Shown: positions 25,962 to 33,012 of the stretch, in pieces | Numbering within the stretch: position 1 is the stretch's first letter | Layout of the letters: every line of letters starts with the position of its first letter | Assembly: GCA_025449695.1 (NCBI GenBank) | Contig: JANWIW010000018.1 | Span: forward strand, 1-46,255 | Origin: Minisyncoccota bacterium | Lineage (GTDB): Bacteria; Patescibacteriota; Minisyncoccia; UBA6257; 2-01-FULL-56-20 | Length of the DNA stretch: 46,255 nucleotides | Reading direction: 5' to 3' | The notes under the pieces: model-generated | What the model was told of the DNA's origin: nothing | The model's database searches: none | The model's input: only the letters and a program-made list of their open reading frames with translations | Position numbers and translations under genes: made by a program

Positions 25962-26647
25962 ATTTGGACGGATAGATTGTATACCAGGCCATGCGTTAAG
26001 CCAAGTATGCGTCGCTGTAAATCCGAACATTTGCGGACACGCAAGGCCAGTGTTCCTAAATGCACATCATAGTTTTCATACACCTTTTTATTTTTTGTTT
26101 TTATGAAAATGGTCTTACGAAACTGTTCTAATGGAATGTGTAGCAATTCTGACCAACGCAGACTTACTGCAATAGTACGTGGCTGATGTATATCGTTTAT
26201 TAATATACGGCAGTACATATCGGAGCGTGACACTCCGAAACAAAGTTCCAGCCACCGTATAATGAACATCACGAAATCGGGGTTTGAATTCGTAAACTGA
26301 AACGTATCATCGCTCTTCCTTCCCTCTCCCATGTACAAGCCCAATCCTACAAGCAGAAGATTGTTAATCGTTATATGTCCGATTTGGGAAATTCCTTTTT
26401 GCTTCAACTCTTCGATTCTGTGCAACTTGCGCTCTCTCTGAGAGCGCGCCCCTATCAATCTTCCCCTATATCCGTGGGTTAATTTGCGCATATCTAGGGC
26501 GGCAACCTGCTCTGGCGACAAAATTATTTCTTCGCACCAGTGGCTGACAGAACTTTTCGAGACACCCAATTGCTTCGCGATCACTTTAATGCTTTCTCCT
26601 GCCCTGCGCATCGCCCGTGCTTTGACTCGTTCCTCGGATTTGGCCAT
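25952..26647 (-). CDS. HTH plus LAGLIDADG-like protein overlapping a tRNA gene
   Basis: A 231-aa protein. Residues about 14-40 form a helix-turn-helix (AGESIKVIAKQLGVSKSSVS). After a basic linker, GLGLYMGEG (101-109) and FTNSNPDFVMFIIRWL resemble a single LAGLIDADG-type homing-endonuclease domain. It may be a DNA-binding endonuclease or a derived regulator; catalysis is not proven. It is AT-richer than its neighbours. Its stop TAG is nucleotides 8-10 of the CAU tRNA, and its last 18 or so codons contain that tRNA's promoter. ATG 26647 is chosen because MAKSEERVKA starts a normal HTH domain; GGAGG is nearby but only 1 nt from the ATG. A TTG start at 26719 is possible. Confidence 0.8.
   Translation of the reverse strand: MAKSEERVKARAMRRAGESIKVIAKQLGVSKSSVSHWCEEIILSPEQVAALDMRKLTHGYRGRLIGARSQRERKLHRIEELKQKGISQIGHITINNLLLVGLGLYMGEGRKSDDTFQFTNSNPDFVMFIIRWLELCFGVSRSDMYCRILINDIHQPRTIAVSLRWSELLHIPLEQFRKTIFIKTKNKKVYENYDVHLGTLALRVRKCSDLQRRILGLTHGLVYNLSVQMPA
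25976..26004 (-). promoter_or_regulatory. CAU-tRNA promoter embedded in the overlapping ORF
   Basis: On the minus strand TTGGCT (25999-26004), 17-nt spacer, TACAAT (25976-25981), ending 15 nt before tRNA position 1. It falls inside the last codons of the HTH/LAGLIDADG-like gene. Confidence 0.6.
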
Positions 26648-26762
26648 ACCTCCATTTTCCGTTGTCCCGGCAATTCCGCAAATTTTGACCTTGGGGATTG
26701 CGCGAGGTACAATAAGCAACGCTTGCCTCGCGGCAAGCTCTTCTTATGGAAGGAGGGCTTAC

Positions 26763-26835
26763 CGCGGGGGGCTGGGAATGGTTTCCCGGGGAGCCCCATA
26801 AGCTTTCGAAGCCGGTTCGATTCCGGCCCCCGCAA
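26763..26835 (+). tRNA. Degenerate or divergent initiator-like tRNA (CAT)
   Basis: T arm GCCGG-TTCGATT-CCGGC and acceptor CGCGGGG/CCCCGCA give a C1-A72 mismatch, the hallmark of bacterial initiator tRNA. D stem TGGG/CCCG and anticodon stem GGAGC/GCTTT around CCCATAA give a CAT anticodon. Unusual: C33 instead of U33, no three G-C pairs in the anticodon stem, no U8, and three bases between acceptor and D stem. An alternative fold uses GCGGGGG/CCCCCGC with a 4-bp T stem. It is followed by the same 3' module as other tRNAs here, which supports a real tRNA locus; it could also be decaying. GCTTGCC-TCGC-GGCAAGC lies upstream (26721-26738). Confidence 0.5.
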
Positions 26836-26839
26836 CTGC

Positions 26840-26940
26840 TAGAAGTCCGTTTGTGAAATCCACCCGTACGGGTGGATTTCACATTACGGATTCTTGCGCC
26901 CCGGCCCCGCATCGAAGTACGGGGTAAACTCCGGCCGGGG
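26840..26940 (+). repeat. tRNA 3' two-hairpin module D (after the initiator-like tRNA)
   Basis: TAGAAGTCCGT pairs with ACGGATTCTT around a perfect 32-nt palindrome (26852-26883, stem GTGAAATCCACCC). A nested GC palindrome follows: CCCCGGCC/GGCCGGGG enclosing CCCCG/CGGGG (26899-26940). From 26941 to pheS no gene is seen. Confidence 0.78.
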
Positions 26941-27068
26941 TCTAAATCGCGTTGCGAGGATTTCTTTTAATCTAGATGGCAGGACCTGACTCCCCATACA
27001 GGAGGCAGCAGTTTTGTGGCGCAGGAATAACCTTTGTATTCCAGGCTTTTCTTGCTACCATCCGGATG

Positions 27069-27074
27069 TAGAAT
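27069..27074 (+). promoter_or_regulatory. -10 box of pheST (leaderless type)
   Basis: TAGAAT, 7 nt before ATG 27082. Confidence 0.5.
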
Positions 27075-27081
27075 ATATTTC

Positions 27082-27777
27082 ATGCCGCAAGGACACCTCC
27101 ACCCCATTTCCCGCGCGATCTTGGAGATCCACGATATCTTCGCGGAAATGGGATTTGAAGTCGCCGTGGGACCGGAGATAGAGACCGAATGGTACAACTT
27201 CGACGCATTGAATGTGCCGAAGGATCATCCCGCGCGGGATATGCAGGACACTTTCTGGCTTGAGCCCCTTTCCGAGCGGAGGCTTCTGCGCACCCATGCC
27301 ACCTCCCTTTCCGCCCGTACGCTTGCGGAGCGCAAAGATGCCTTCCCGCTCCGGAAGATCTTCCCCGGCAAGGTGTTCCGGAACGAGGCGACGGACGCAA
27401 CGCATGAAGCGCAATTCTTCCAGCTGGACGGCATTTACGTGGACAAGGGCGTTTCCCTCGCGATGCTGAAGGGCACGCTCGCGAATTTCTACAAGAAGTT
27501 CCTTGGGGAAGGGGTAGAGCTCCGTTTCCGGCCGAGCTTCTTCGGTTTCACCGAGCCCTCGGTGGAGATAGATATCAGATTCAAAGGAAAGTGGCTCGAG
27601 ATGCTGGGCGGAGGGATGTTTCATCCGAACGTCCTCAAGGCGGCGGGCGTGGACCCGGAACAATGGGGAGGGTTCATCTTTGGCGGCGGGATAGACAGGG
27701 TAATCATGGTGAAGTACGGCATAGACGATATCCGGCTGCTTTACGGCGGCGATCTGAGGCTGGTCAATCAATTCTGA
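27082..27777 (+). CDS. pheS: Phenylalanyl-tRNA synthetase alpha subunit, short form
   Basis: Catalytic subunit that charges tRNA(Phe). The 231 aa contain the whole class II core: HPISRAILEIHDIFAEMGF, motif 2 (GKVFRNEATDATHEAQFFQ) and motif 3 (FGGGIDRVIMVKYGIDDIR). The N-terminal coiled coil of about 85-100 residues that contacts tRNA in ordinary bacterial PheS (about 330-350 aa) is absent. The sequence starts directly at the core, and no upstream in-frame coding sequence is seen. pheT follows by 5 nt. Confidence 0.95.
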   Translation: MPQGHLHPISRAILEIHDIFAEMGFEVAVGPEIETEWYNFDALNVPKDHPARDMQDTFWLEPLSERRLLRTHATSLSARTLAERKDAFPLRKIFPGKVFRNEATDATHEAQFFQLDGIYVDKGVSLAMLKGTLANFYKKFLGEGVELRFRPSFFGFTEPSVEIDIRFKGKWLEMLGGGMFHPNVLKAAGVDPEQWGGFIFGGGIDRVIMVKYGIDDIRLLYGGDLRLVNQF

Positions 27778-27782
27778 ACGGC

Positions 27783-29669
27783 ATGAAAGTTCCCTACGAG
27801 TGGCTTCAGTCCTACTTCAAAGAAAAGCTTCCCGCGCCGGAGAAGCTTACGGAGCTTCTCACGTTCCATCTCGCCGAGGTCGAGACCGTGGAGCATACCG
27901 GCGAGGACACGGTCTATGACATCAAGATCCTTCCCGATCGCGCGTGCTATGCGTTGTCGGTGCGGGGAGTGGCGCGCGAGCTCGCCGCGATCCTCGACAT
28001 GACATTCTTGGAAGAGCCGGTCGCCGGGATCAAGGTATCAGACATCCCCGACCCAGCGATCGCGATCGTTGAACCCGGGCTGTGTTCGAAGTTCGTGAGC
28101 AGGAGGATGACGGATCTGCAAGTGGGGGATTCTCCCGAGTGGCTCGCGCGGCGGCTGAAGGCCGTCGGCCAGAGGCCGATCAACAATCTCGTGGACGCCA
28201 CCAACTATATGATGTTCGGCCTGGGCCGGCCCATGCACGTTTTTGACGCCGATAAGGTCAGAGGGACGCTTACCGTGCGGCGGGCGCAAAAAGGGGAAAC
28301 GCTCGTGACCTTGGACAACAAGCATCTGGACCTGGAAAACGGAGAGCTCATCGTGGCTGACGAAGAGGGTCCCCTCGGCCTCGCCGGCATCAAGGGCGGA
28401 AAGAGGGCGGAGGCGGGCCTCGATACCAGGAACGTCATTCTGGAGGCGGCGAACTGGGATCCCGTGAACATCCGCCGTACCGCCGCCTCGACCGGCATCC
28501 GCACCGAGGCCTCCAAGCGCTTCGAGAACAGGCTGTCGCCTTTCCTCGCCGAAGAAGGTATCGAGCGCATCACCGCGCTCCTCATGGATACCGCCTCGAC
28601 AGGCGCCACGCAGGCCGGCAGGCCGTTCGCCGTTTCATTCGAGGATGTGAAGGAAAGGAGGCTCATGGTGGACCCGGCCAAGATTGCCCGGAAGCTCGGC
28701 ATCGCGATCGAGGGGCGGGCGGTGGAAGACATCCTCCGGCGGCTGGCCATCTCTTGTGAAAGGCAAGGGGACGAGCTCATGCTTCGCGTTCCTTTTGACC
28801 GTTTGGACCTGGAGATAGCGGACGACATCGTGGAAGAAGTGGGCCGGATCATAGGATATGACAAGATACCCCTGGTCCTGCCGCCGAAGCCGCCGGCCGC
28901 CCTGCGTACGCCGAAATCGTTTTATTGGGAGTGGAAGGCGCGCGAGATTCTCGTGAGTGAGGGGTTCTCGGAGATCATGACCTCTTCCTTCTCGGAGAAA
29001 GGCGAGATCGCCATTGCGAAGCCCCTCGCCAAAGACAAGAAGTTCTGCCGGCCGGACCTGCGCGGTTCGTTCGCGCCGGCGCTTGCCGCGAACGCGCTGA
29101 ACGCGCCGCTCTTCGGCTCGGATGAGGTGCGCATCTTCGAGATCGGCAAGGTCTTCCCGAAAGAAGGGGAGCGGACGGCGCTCGCCATCGGGTACGCCGG
29201 TCCGAAGCAAAAGGTTGCGAAGGTCCTCGGCACGGCGGTGGAGAAGCTTTCCGCCGGGTTCGCGACCCCGCTCCGGGGAGAGGTGAAAGAGGGAGTGTTC
29301 GAATGCGATCTGGATGCGCTCATCGAGGCGTTGCCCGATCCTGAGAAGTGGGATATCCATGTTCCCGCCGCCGCCTCGGATAGGTTCGCGCCGTTCTCCC
29401 GCTATCCCTTTGTCGCGCGCGACATCGCGCTTTTCGTGCCGGCGGGGACCGATGGGGAAGCAATCCTCGCTTTGACCCGCGCCGAGGGCGGGCAGCTCGC
29501 ATCCCGCGCCTGGAAGTTCGACGAGTTCGAGAAGGATGGCAAGCGGTCTCTCGCGTTCCGGGTGGTCTTTCAATCTCCCGAGCGGACGCTGACTGACGGC
29601 GAAGTGAACGCGGTAATGGAGAAGATCTACGCCGCCCTCAAAACAAAGTTCGGCGCGGAGATACGGTAA
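27783..29669 (+). CDS. pheT: Phenylalanyl-tRNA synthetase beta subunit, short form
   Basis: Structural and editing subunit of PheRS. The 628 aa are about 170 shorter than E. coli PheT. The start MKVPYEWLQSYF is normal, but after LAEVETVEHTGEDTV the sequence jumps straight to IKILPDRACYALSVRGVARE. The whole EMAP-II-like tRNA-binding OB domain has therefore been removed cleanly. The B3/B4 editing region, B5 domain (RLMVDPAKIARKLG), catalytic-like core and the C-terminal FDX-ACB anticodon-binding domain (FSRYPFVARDIALFVP) are present. ATG 27783 is chosen because the longer frame runs back into pheS. Co-transcribed with pheS. Confidence 0.95.
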   Translation: MKVPYEWLQSYFKEKLPAPEKLTELLTFHLAEVETVEHTGEDTVYDIKILPDRACYALSVRGVARELAAILDMTFLEEPVAGIKVSDIPDPAIAIVEPGLCSKFVSRRMTDLQVGDSPEWLARRLKAVGQRPINNLVDATNYMMFGLGRPMHVFDADKVRGTLTVRRAQKGETLVTLDNKHLDLENGELIVADEEGPLGLAGIKGGKRAEAGLDTRNVILEAANWDPVNIRRTAASTGIRTEASKRFENRLSPFLAEEGIERITALLMDTASTGATQAGRPFAVSFEDVKERRLMVDPAKIARKLGIAIEGRAVEDILRRLAISCERQGDELMLRVPFDRLDLEIADDIVEEVGRIIGYDKIPLVLPPKPPAALRTPKSFYWEWKAREILVSEGFSEIMTSSFSEKGEIAIAKPLAKDKKFCRPDLRGSFAPALAANALNAPLFGSDEVRIFEIGKVFPKEGERTALAIGYAGPKQKVAKVLGTAVEKLSAGFATPLRGEVKEGVFECDLDALIEALPDPEKWDIHVPAAASDRFAPFSRYPFVARDIALFVPAGTDGEAILALTRAEGGQLASRAWKFDEFEKDGKRSLAFRVVFQSPERTLTDGEVNAVMEKIYAALKTKFGAEIR

Positions 29670-29678
29670 AAAATGAAC

Positions 29679-29700
29679 TTGCCGTGCGGTTGCACGGCAA
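29679..29700. terminator. Bidirectional terminator between pheT and the 29722 gene
   Basis: TTGCCGTGC-GGTT-GCACGGCAA. Read on the minus strand it is followed by TTCATTTTTT, so it terminates the minus-strand gene best. Confidence 0.75.
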
Positions 29701-29721
29701 GAACTGTTGAGCGGCCGCCTG

Positions 29722-30135
29722 TCAGCGGGCGAGCATGGCGTCGGTCTCGATCTCGTATGGCGTCGCCAGAGAAGTGCGATTTTCACCCTCGTCCGGGACG
29801 TGCTGGCGTTCCAGGAGCTCGGCCATCCGCTGAAACCGGACGCGCAGATCCTTATCGGCCGGAGTTGCCGAAAGGATGTTGCCGATCGCGGCGCCGAGGT
29901 CGCGCATGAGCTCGGCCTGGATCCGGTTACCGCCTCCTTCGAGCGGTCCGTGTTCCTTTTCGAACTTATCGACCAGGTCTTCCAACTCTTCCAGCTGGTC
30001 GGCGACCTTCGCATGCTCCTCCAGCAGGGCTTCGACGGCGGCGAGAAGCTCCTTCTCTGCCTTCTCGGCCACTTCGCTCAAACGTGAGACTTTCTCAACC
30101 ACAGTCTCTGTGTCGGTCTTCTCTTGCTCTGCCAT
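29722..30135 (-). CDS. Unknown coiled-coil protein, 137 aa
   Basis: Not recognised. Almost wholly helical and strongly acidic. Residues about 10-60 form a coiled coil rich in Glu, Ala, Leu and Lys (VEALLEEHAKVADQLEELED). A second helical part (about 70-115) ends in an ETDAMLAR tail. No signal peptide or membrane segment, so cytoplasmic. The start is well fixed by AAGGAGG 6-7 nt before ATG 30135. It stands alone between pheT and cca with its own terminator. Confidence 0.8.
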   Translation of the reverse strand: MAEQEKTDTETVVEKVSRLSEVAEKAEKELLAAVEALLEEHAKVADQLEELEDLVDKFEKEHGPLEGGGNRIQAELMRDLGAAIGNILSATPADKDLRVRFQRMAELLERQHVPDEGENRTSLATPYEIETDAMLAR

Positions 30136-30228
30136 CGAATTCCTCCTTCTGATCTCAAACTACAACTTTTACAAAAAATGTCAATATGCTCTTTTTCCCG
30201 GAAGGTTCCGGAAACCCTCTCTTTTTCG

Positions 30229-30234
30229 TACAAT
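30229..30234 (+). promoter_or_regulatory. -10 box of cca (leaderless type)
   Basis: TACAAT, 6 nt before ATG 30241. Confidence 0.55.
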
Positions 30235-30240
30235 GAGCGC

Positions 30241-31716
30241 ATGCATGACAAGGTGCCCCCGGAAGTGAAGGACATCAGCGTGGCCCTCACCGAGGCAAGT
30301 TTCGAGGCGTACCTTGTGGGCGGCTGCGTGCGCGATATCATGCTCGGCCGGGAGCCCAGGGACTGGGATGTCGCGACCGATGCCACGCCTCATGAGATAC
30401 AGGAGGTCTTTCCGGAAAGCGTCTATGAGAATGAGTTTGGCACGGTGGGCGTGAAGACGGGCAGCGACGATCCGAAGCTTGCCATCGTGGAAGTGACCAC
30501 CTTCCGCAATGAGGGCCGCTACACGGACAGGCGGCACCCGGACGAGGTGCGCTTCGCGAAGACGATCCAGGAAGACCTCTCCCGCCGCGACTTCACCGTC
30601 AACGCCGTGGCGATGAAACTGGAGAATTTAGAATCGAGAATCGAGAATCGGGTAGTTGATCCATTCGAGGGTGAAGCGGACCTCCGGAGAAAAACCATCC
30701 GCACGGTGGGTGATCCGGATGCCCGCTTCACTGAGGACGCCTTGCGCCTCATGCGCGCGGTCCGCTTCGCGGTGGAGCTTGATTTCACGATCGATGAGAA
30801 GGCCGCCGCCGCCATCAAGCGGCACGCCGGACTCCTCGAAGCCATCGCCATGGAACGCATCCGGGACGAGCTCGTGAAGATCATCATGACCCCGCGCGCG
30901 GCGCGCGGCATCGAGCTTTTGGAAGAGATGGGGCTCCTGAAGTTCATCCTGCCGGAACTGCGGCAGGGGATCGGTGTCGGGCAGAACCTGCACCATGTTT
31001 ATACGGTGTGGGAACACAACCTGCGCTCGCTGGAGTACGCCGCCGCGCAGGACTATTCGCTCCTCGTGCGCATGGCCGCGCTGCTCCACGACGTCGGCAA
31101 GCCGAAGACGAAGCGCGGGGAGGGATACAATTCCACGTTCTACGGTCACGAGGTGGCGGGCGCGCGCATAGCAGTCACGATGCTCGACCGGCTTAAGTTT
31201 CCGAGAGACCTCATCGAGAAGGCCGCGCATCTGGTGCGGCGGCACATGTTCTATTACAACGTCGGCGACGTTTCGCCTGCGGGAGTGCGCCGTCTCCTGG
31301 TCAGGGTCGGCCCGGAGAACGTGGACGATCTTCTCAAGGTGCGCGAGGCGGACCGGATCGGTTCCGGAGTGAAGAAGGCCGTCCCCTACAAGCTGCGCCA
31401 CCTTCTCTTTATGATGGACAAGGTGAAGCACGACCCGGTCTCCGTGAAGATGCTGAAAGTGGACGGGGAGGATGTGATGCGCATCGCGGACATCCGGCCA
31501 TCCCGCAAGGTGGGGGACATCCTGGCCGCGCTGCTTGACGAGGTGCTGGACGAACCGGACAAGAACGAGCGGGCCTATCTGGAGGACAAGGTGCGGGAAC
31601 TGGCCCGGCTGAGCGATGCGGGCCTGACCGGGCTCCGCGCGAGCGCGGAGGCGAAGCAGGACGCACTGGAGCAACAGGCAGAGACCGAATTGAAAAAGAA
31701 GCACCGGGTGAGCTGA
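30241..31716 (+). CDS. cca: CCA tRNA nucleotidyltransferase with HD domain
   Basis: Adds CCA to tRNA 3' ends. The 491 aa show the class II signature LVGGCVRDIMLG followed by DWD (D41/D43 bind metal), the RRDFTVNAVAMK box, the helical neck (RFTEDALRLMRAVRFA), and an HD phosphohydrolase domain (ALLHDVGKPKT). None of the five tRNA genes in this window encodes CCA, so the enzyme is required. An oddity is a patterned GAGAATC repeat inside the gene, encoding ENLESRIENR just before VDPFEG. The C-terminal 40 residues are charged and low-complexity. It has its own promoter and a terminator that includes the stop codon. Confidence 0.95.
   Translation: MHDKVPPEVKDISVALTEASFEAYLVGGCVRDIMLGREPRDWDVATDATPHEIQEVFPESVYENEFGTVGVKTGSDDPKLAIVEVTTFRNEGRYTDRRHPDEVRFAKTIQEDLSRRDFTVNAVAMKLENLESRIENRVVDPFEGEADLRRKTIRTVGDPDARFTEDALRLMRAVRFAVELDFTIDEKAAAAIKRHAGLLEAIAMERIRDELVKIIMTPRAARGIELLEEMGLLKFILPELRQGIGVGQNLHHVYTVWEHNLRSLEYAAAQDYSLLVRMAALLHDVGKPKTKRGEGYNSTFYGHEVAGARIAVTMLDRLKFPRDLIEKAAHLVRRHMFYYNVGDVSPAGVRRLLVRVGPENVDDLLKVREADRIGSGVKKAVPYKLRHLLFMMDKVKHDPVSVKMLKVDGEDVMRIADIRPSRKVGDILAALLDEVLDEPDKNERAYLEDKVRELARLSDAGLTGLRASAEAKQDALEQQAETELKKKHRVS
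30621..30650 (+). repeat. Patterned GAGAATC repeat inside cca
   Basis: GGAGAATTTAGAATCGAGAA followed by TCGAGAATC: repeated AGAATCG units in frame in the loop before the VDPFEG motif. Same type as 86-110. Confidence 0.7.
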
Positions 31717-31743
31717 CAAAAACGCCCATGGGGCGTTTTTGTC
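31715..31743 (+). terminator. Terminator of cca
   Basis: GACAAAAACGCCC-ATG-GGGCGTTTTTGTC, a perfect 13-bp stem with a U-rich 3' side. The cca stop codon TGA is part of the stem. Confidence 0.85.
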
Positions 31744-31862
31744 ACCCCGGGCCTGCCGCCCTTTGGCACGACTTAGCCAAGGGCGGGCCTCGCCTTCGGC
31801 GGGACCCGGGGTCCAGCATGTATAACAGTTTGTTATCTCCGCCCCGCATCAAGTGCGGAGTA
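31741..31862. repeat. Dispersed palindromic intergenic repeats
   Basis: GTCACCCCGGG ... GACCCGGGGTCCAG flank an inserted second palindrome (GCCGCCCTTTGG/CCAAGGGCGGG). A further CCCCGCATCAAGTGCGG copy lies at 31841-31858. These match the general type of short palindromic repeats scattered between bacterial genes. The rest of 31863-31946 shows no gene. Confidence 0.6.
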
Positions 31863-31946
31863 AGTTCCATTCGGAATCCAGAAGGATCCGTTCAGTACTG
31901 ACCAGGCCCAAACGGCAAATCCCTTCTCTTGGGTAAATGTCTGGGA

Positions 31947-31952
31947 TAAAAT
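31947..31952 (+). promoter_or_regulatory. -10 box of the 31959 gene (leaderless type)
   Basis: TAAAAT, 6 nt before ATG 31959. The intervening GGAGGC could also serve as a very close SD. Confidence 0.45.
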
Positions 31953-31958
31953 GGAGGC

Positions 31959-32399
31959 ATGCTGAAATTCTTCGACCGCGTCGAGGACAAAGTCCGCGGC
32001 TGGCTGCTCCGCCATCCTTTCATCTACGCCACTTACGGCGGCATAGGCCTCGTGCTCTTCTGGCGCGGGGTCTGGCATACGACGGACTTTTTCGCCCACT
32101 ACATCTATACCGGCGAAGCGGAGAATACGATCGACCTGTTCGGATTGCCCATTTGGGACGGGGTTATCTCTTTCATCCTGGGAGCGGGGATACTGCTCTC
32201 CTGCGGGTTGTTCATCTCCGAACTCATGGGCAAGGAAATCATCATCTCCGGGTTGCGTGGCGAGAAGAAGCTGGCCCAGCGCACGGAGGGGGAGGTGCGC
32301 ACCGAGGCCGGCGCGCTGGCCGAGGTCCTGGAACGGCTGGACGCCATCACCGCGCGCATAGAAGAGATCGAGGCCGGACATCACCAGAATAAGCGGTAA
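31959..32399 (+). CDS. Two-helix membrane protein with cytoplasmic coiled coil
   Basis: Function unknown, 146 aa. An N-terminal amphipathic stretch precedes two transmembrane helices (about 22-45, YATYGGIGLVLFWRGVW; and about 66-90, VISFILGAGILLSCGLFISE). A soluble C-terminal tail follows with a short coiled coil (EVLERLDAITARIEEIE). The helix-loop-helix plan puts the coiled-coil tail on the inside if the basic N-terminus is inside. Next gene starts 56 nt later with its own -10 box. Confidence 0.78.
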   Translation: MLKFFDRVEDKVRGWLLRHPFIYATYGGIGLVLFWRGVWHTTDFFAHYIYTGEAENTIDLFGLPIWDGVISFILGAGILLSCGLFISELMGKEIIISGLRGEKKLAQRTEGEVRTEAGALAEVLERLDAITARIEEIEAGHHQNKR

Positions 32400-32442
32400 G
32401 AAGCAGTAAGGGCGGCCATCACGGAGACTGCCTCCGTCGTGG

Positions 32443-32448
32443 TATTAT
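32443..32448 (+). promoter_or_regulatory. -10 box of the 32456 gene (leaderless type)
   Basis: TATTAT, 7 nt before ATG 32456. Confidence 0.5.
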
Positions 32449-32455
32449 CGGTGCT

Positions 32456-32662
32456 ATGGAGAAGAGGCCGGTTCCCCGAATCTTCTATTACCTGGATGGG
32501 CTCGGCCTGCTGTGCCTTTTCGCGGGCAGGTTCCTGCTCGACGAGCCCTGGCGGAGCATCCTGCAATGGCTTGGAATCTTCGGAGTCCTCGCCGCGATCG
32601 TCGTGTTCATCGGTGCTCTGCGCAAGAAACCGCGGGACCAAGCGCCAAAAGACCAGTCTTAA
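32456..32662 (+). CDS. Small two-helix membrane protein, 68 aa
   Basis: Function unknown. Two hydrophobic helices, about residues 10-28 (FYYLDGLGLLCLFAGRFLL) and 35-55 (ILQWLGIFGVLAAIVVFIGA), are separated by a short acidic turn. The tail is basic (RKKPRDQAPK). The pattern of charges predicts both ends in the cytoplasm. Support for being real: own -10 box at leaderless spacing, and a terminator hairpin whose loop contains the stop codon. Confidence 0.7.
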   Translation: MEKRPVPRIFYYLDGLGLLCLFAGRFLLDEPWRSILQWLGIFGVLAAIVVFIGALRKKPRDQAPKDQS

Positions 32663-32676
32663 GACCGGTCTTTTGG
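32645..32676 (+). terminator. Terminator containing the 32456 gene's stop
   Basis: CCAAAAGACC and GGTCTTTTGG form a long stem with one mismatch; the stop TAA (32660-32662) is at its centre. Confidence 0.7.
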
Positions 32677-32700
32677 GGGTTGGGGCATTACGCCAATGGA

Positions 32701-32797
32701 GTCCCCCTTCGCTCCGTTTCGCGGAGCTACGGAAGGACACAAGAAGCCGTAATGCAAAATCCTGCTTATAAGCAGGATTTTGCAAACGGACTTCTAG
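32701..32797 (-). repeat. tRNA 3' two-hairpin module B (after tRNA-Pro)
   Basis: Read on the minus strand, TAGAAGTCCGT pairs with ACGGCTTCTT around a perfect palindrome centred on CTTATAAG (stem TGCAAAATCCTGC). A GC palindrome GTCC...GGAC with GCTCCG-CGAAA-CGGAGC inside follows (32701-32738). Module I starts 4 nt after the discriminator base. Confidence 0.78.
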
Positions 32798-32799
32798 TG

Positions 32800-32870
32800 T
32801 CGGGCCGCCGGGAATCGGACCCGGTCTTTACGCACCCGAAGCGCACGTACTACCGGTATACTACGGCCCG
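32800..32870 (-). tRNA. tRNA-Pro(CGG)
   Basis: 71-nt cloverleaf: acceptor CGGGCCG/CGGCCCG beginning with C1, D stem GTAT/GTAC, anticodon stem TGCGC/GCGTA, loop TTCGGGT (anticodon CGG), T arm CCGGG-TCCGATT-CCCGG, discriminator A. CCA is not encoded. No intron. Confidence 0.9.
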
Positions 32871-32999
32871 CCGTCGCCCGCCGAAGCGGGCTATGGCGGG
32901 TAAGGCCCGCTAAAGACCGCGAAGGAGGGGTTCGCTAAAGCTTCGGCGGGCAAGCCCGCCATAGCGACGCCGTATAGGTTACCGCAGAATCCGTAATGC
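32871..32999. repeat. Palindromic repeats upstream of tRNA-Pro
   Basis: CTATGGCGGGTAAGGCCCGC and GCGGGCAAGCCCGCCATAGC face each other with GAAGC/GCTTC arms. GAATCCGTAATG (about 32987-32998) matches exactly part of the tRNA 3' module at 26840-26896 and looks like a detached remnant. No gene is seen. Confidence 0.55.
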
Positions 33000-33005
33000 T
33001 ACAAT
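33000..33005 (+). promoter_or_regulatory. -10 box of the 33013 gene (leaderless type)
   Basis: TACAAT, 7 nt before ATG 33013. Confidence 0.5.
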
Positions 33006-33012
33006 ACGACGC

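Noticed and set aside
26746-26868. Short ORF across the initiator-like tRNA
   Set aside because: It simply reads through the tRNA and its 3' hairpin. The T arm and flanking module explain the sequence better.
26852-26883. Perfect 32-nt palindrome considered as a recombination or attachment site
   Set aside because: It occupies the same place as the inner hairpin of the other tRNA 3' modules, so it is better explained as part of that family.
30124-30240. In-frame 5' extension of cca
   Set aside because: It would run through the -10 box and overlap the divergent gene's leader. ATG 30241 fits the leaderless spacing and the family N-terminus.
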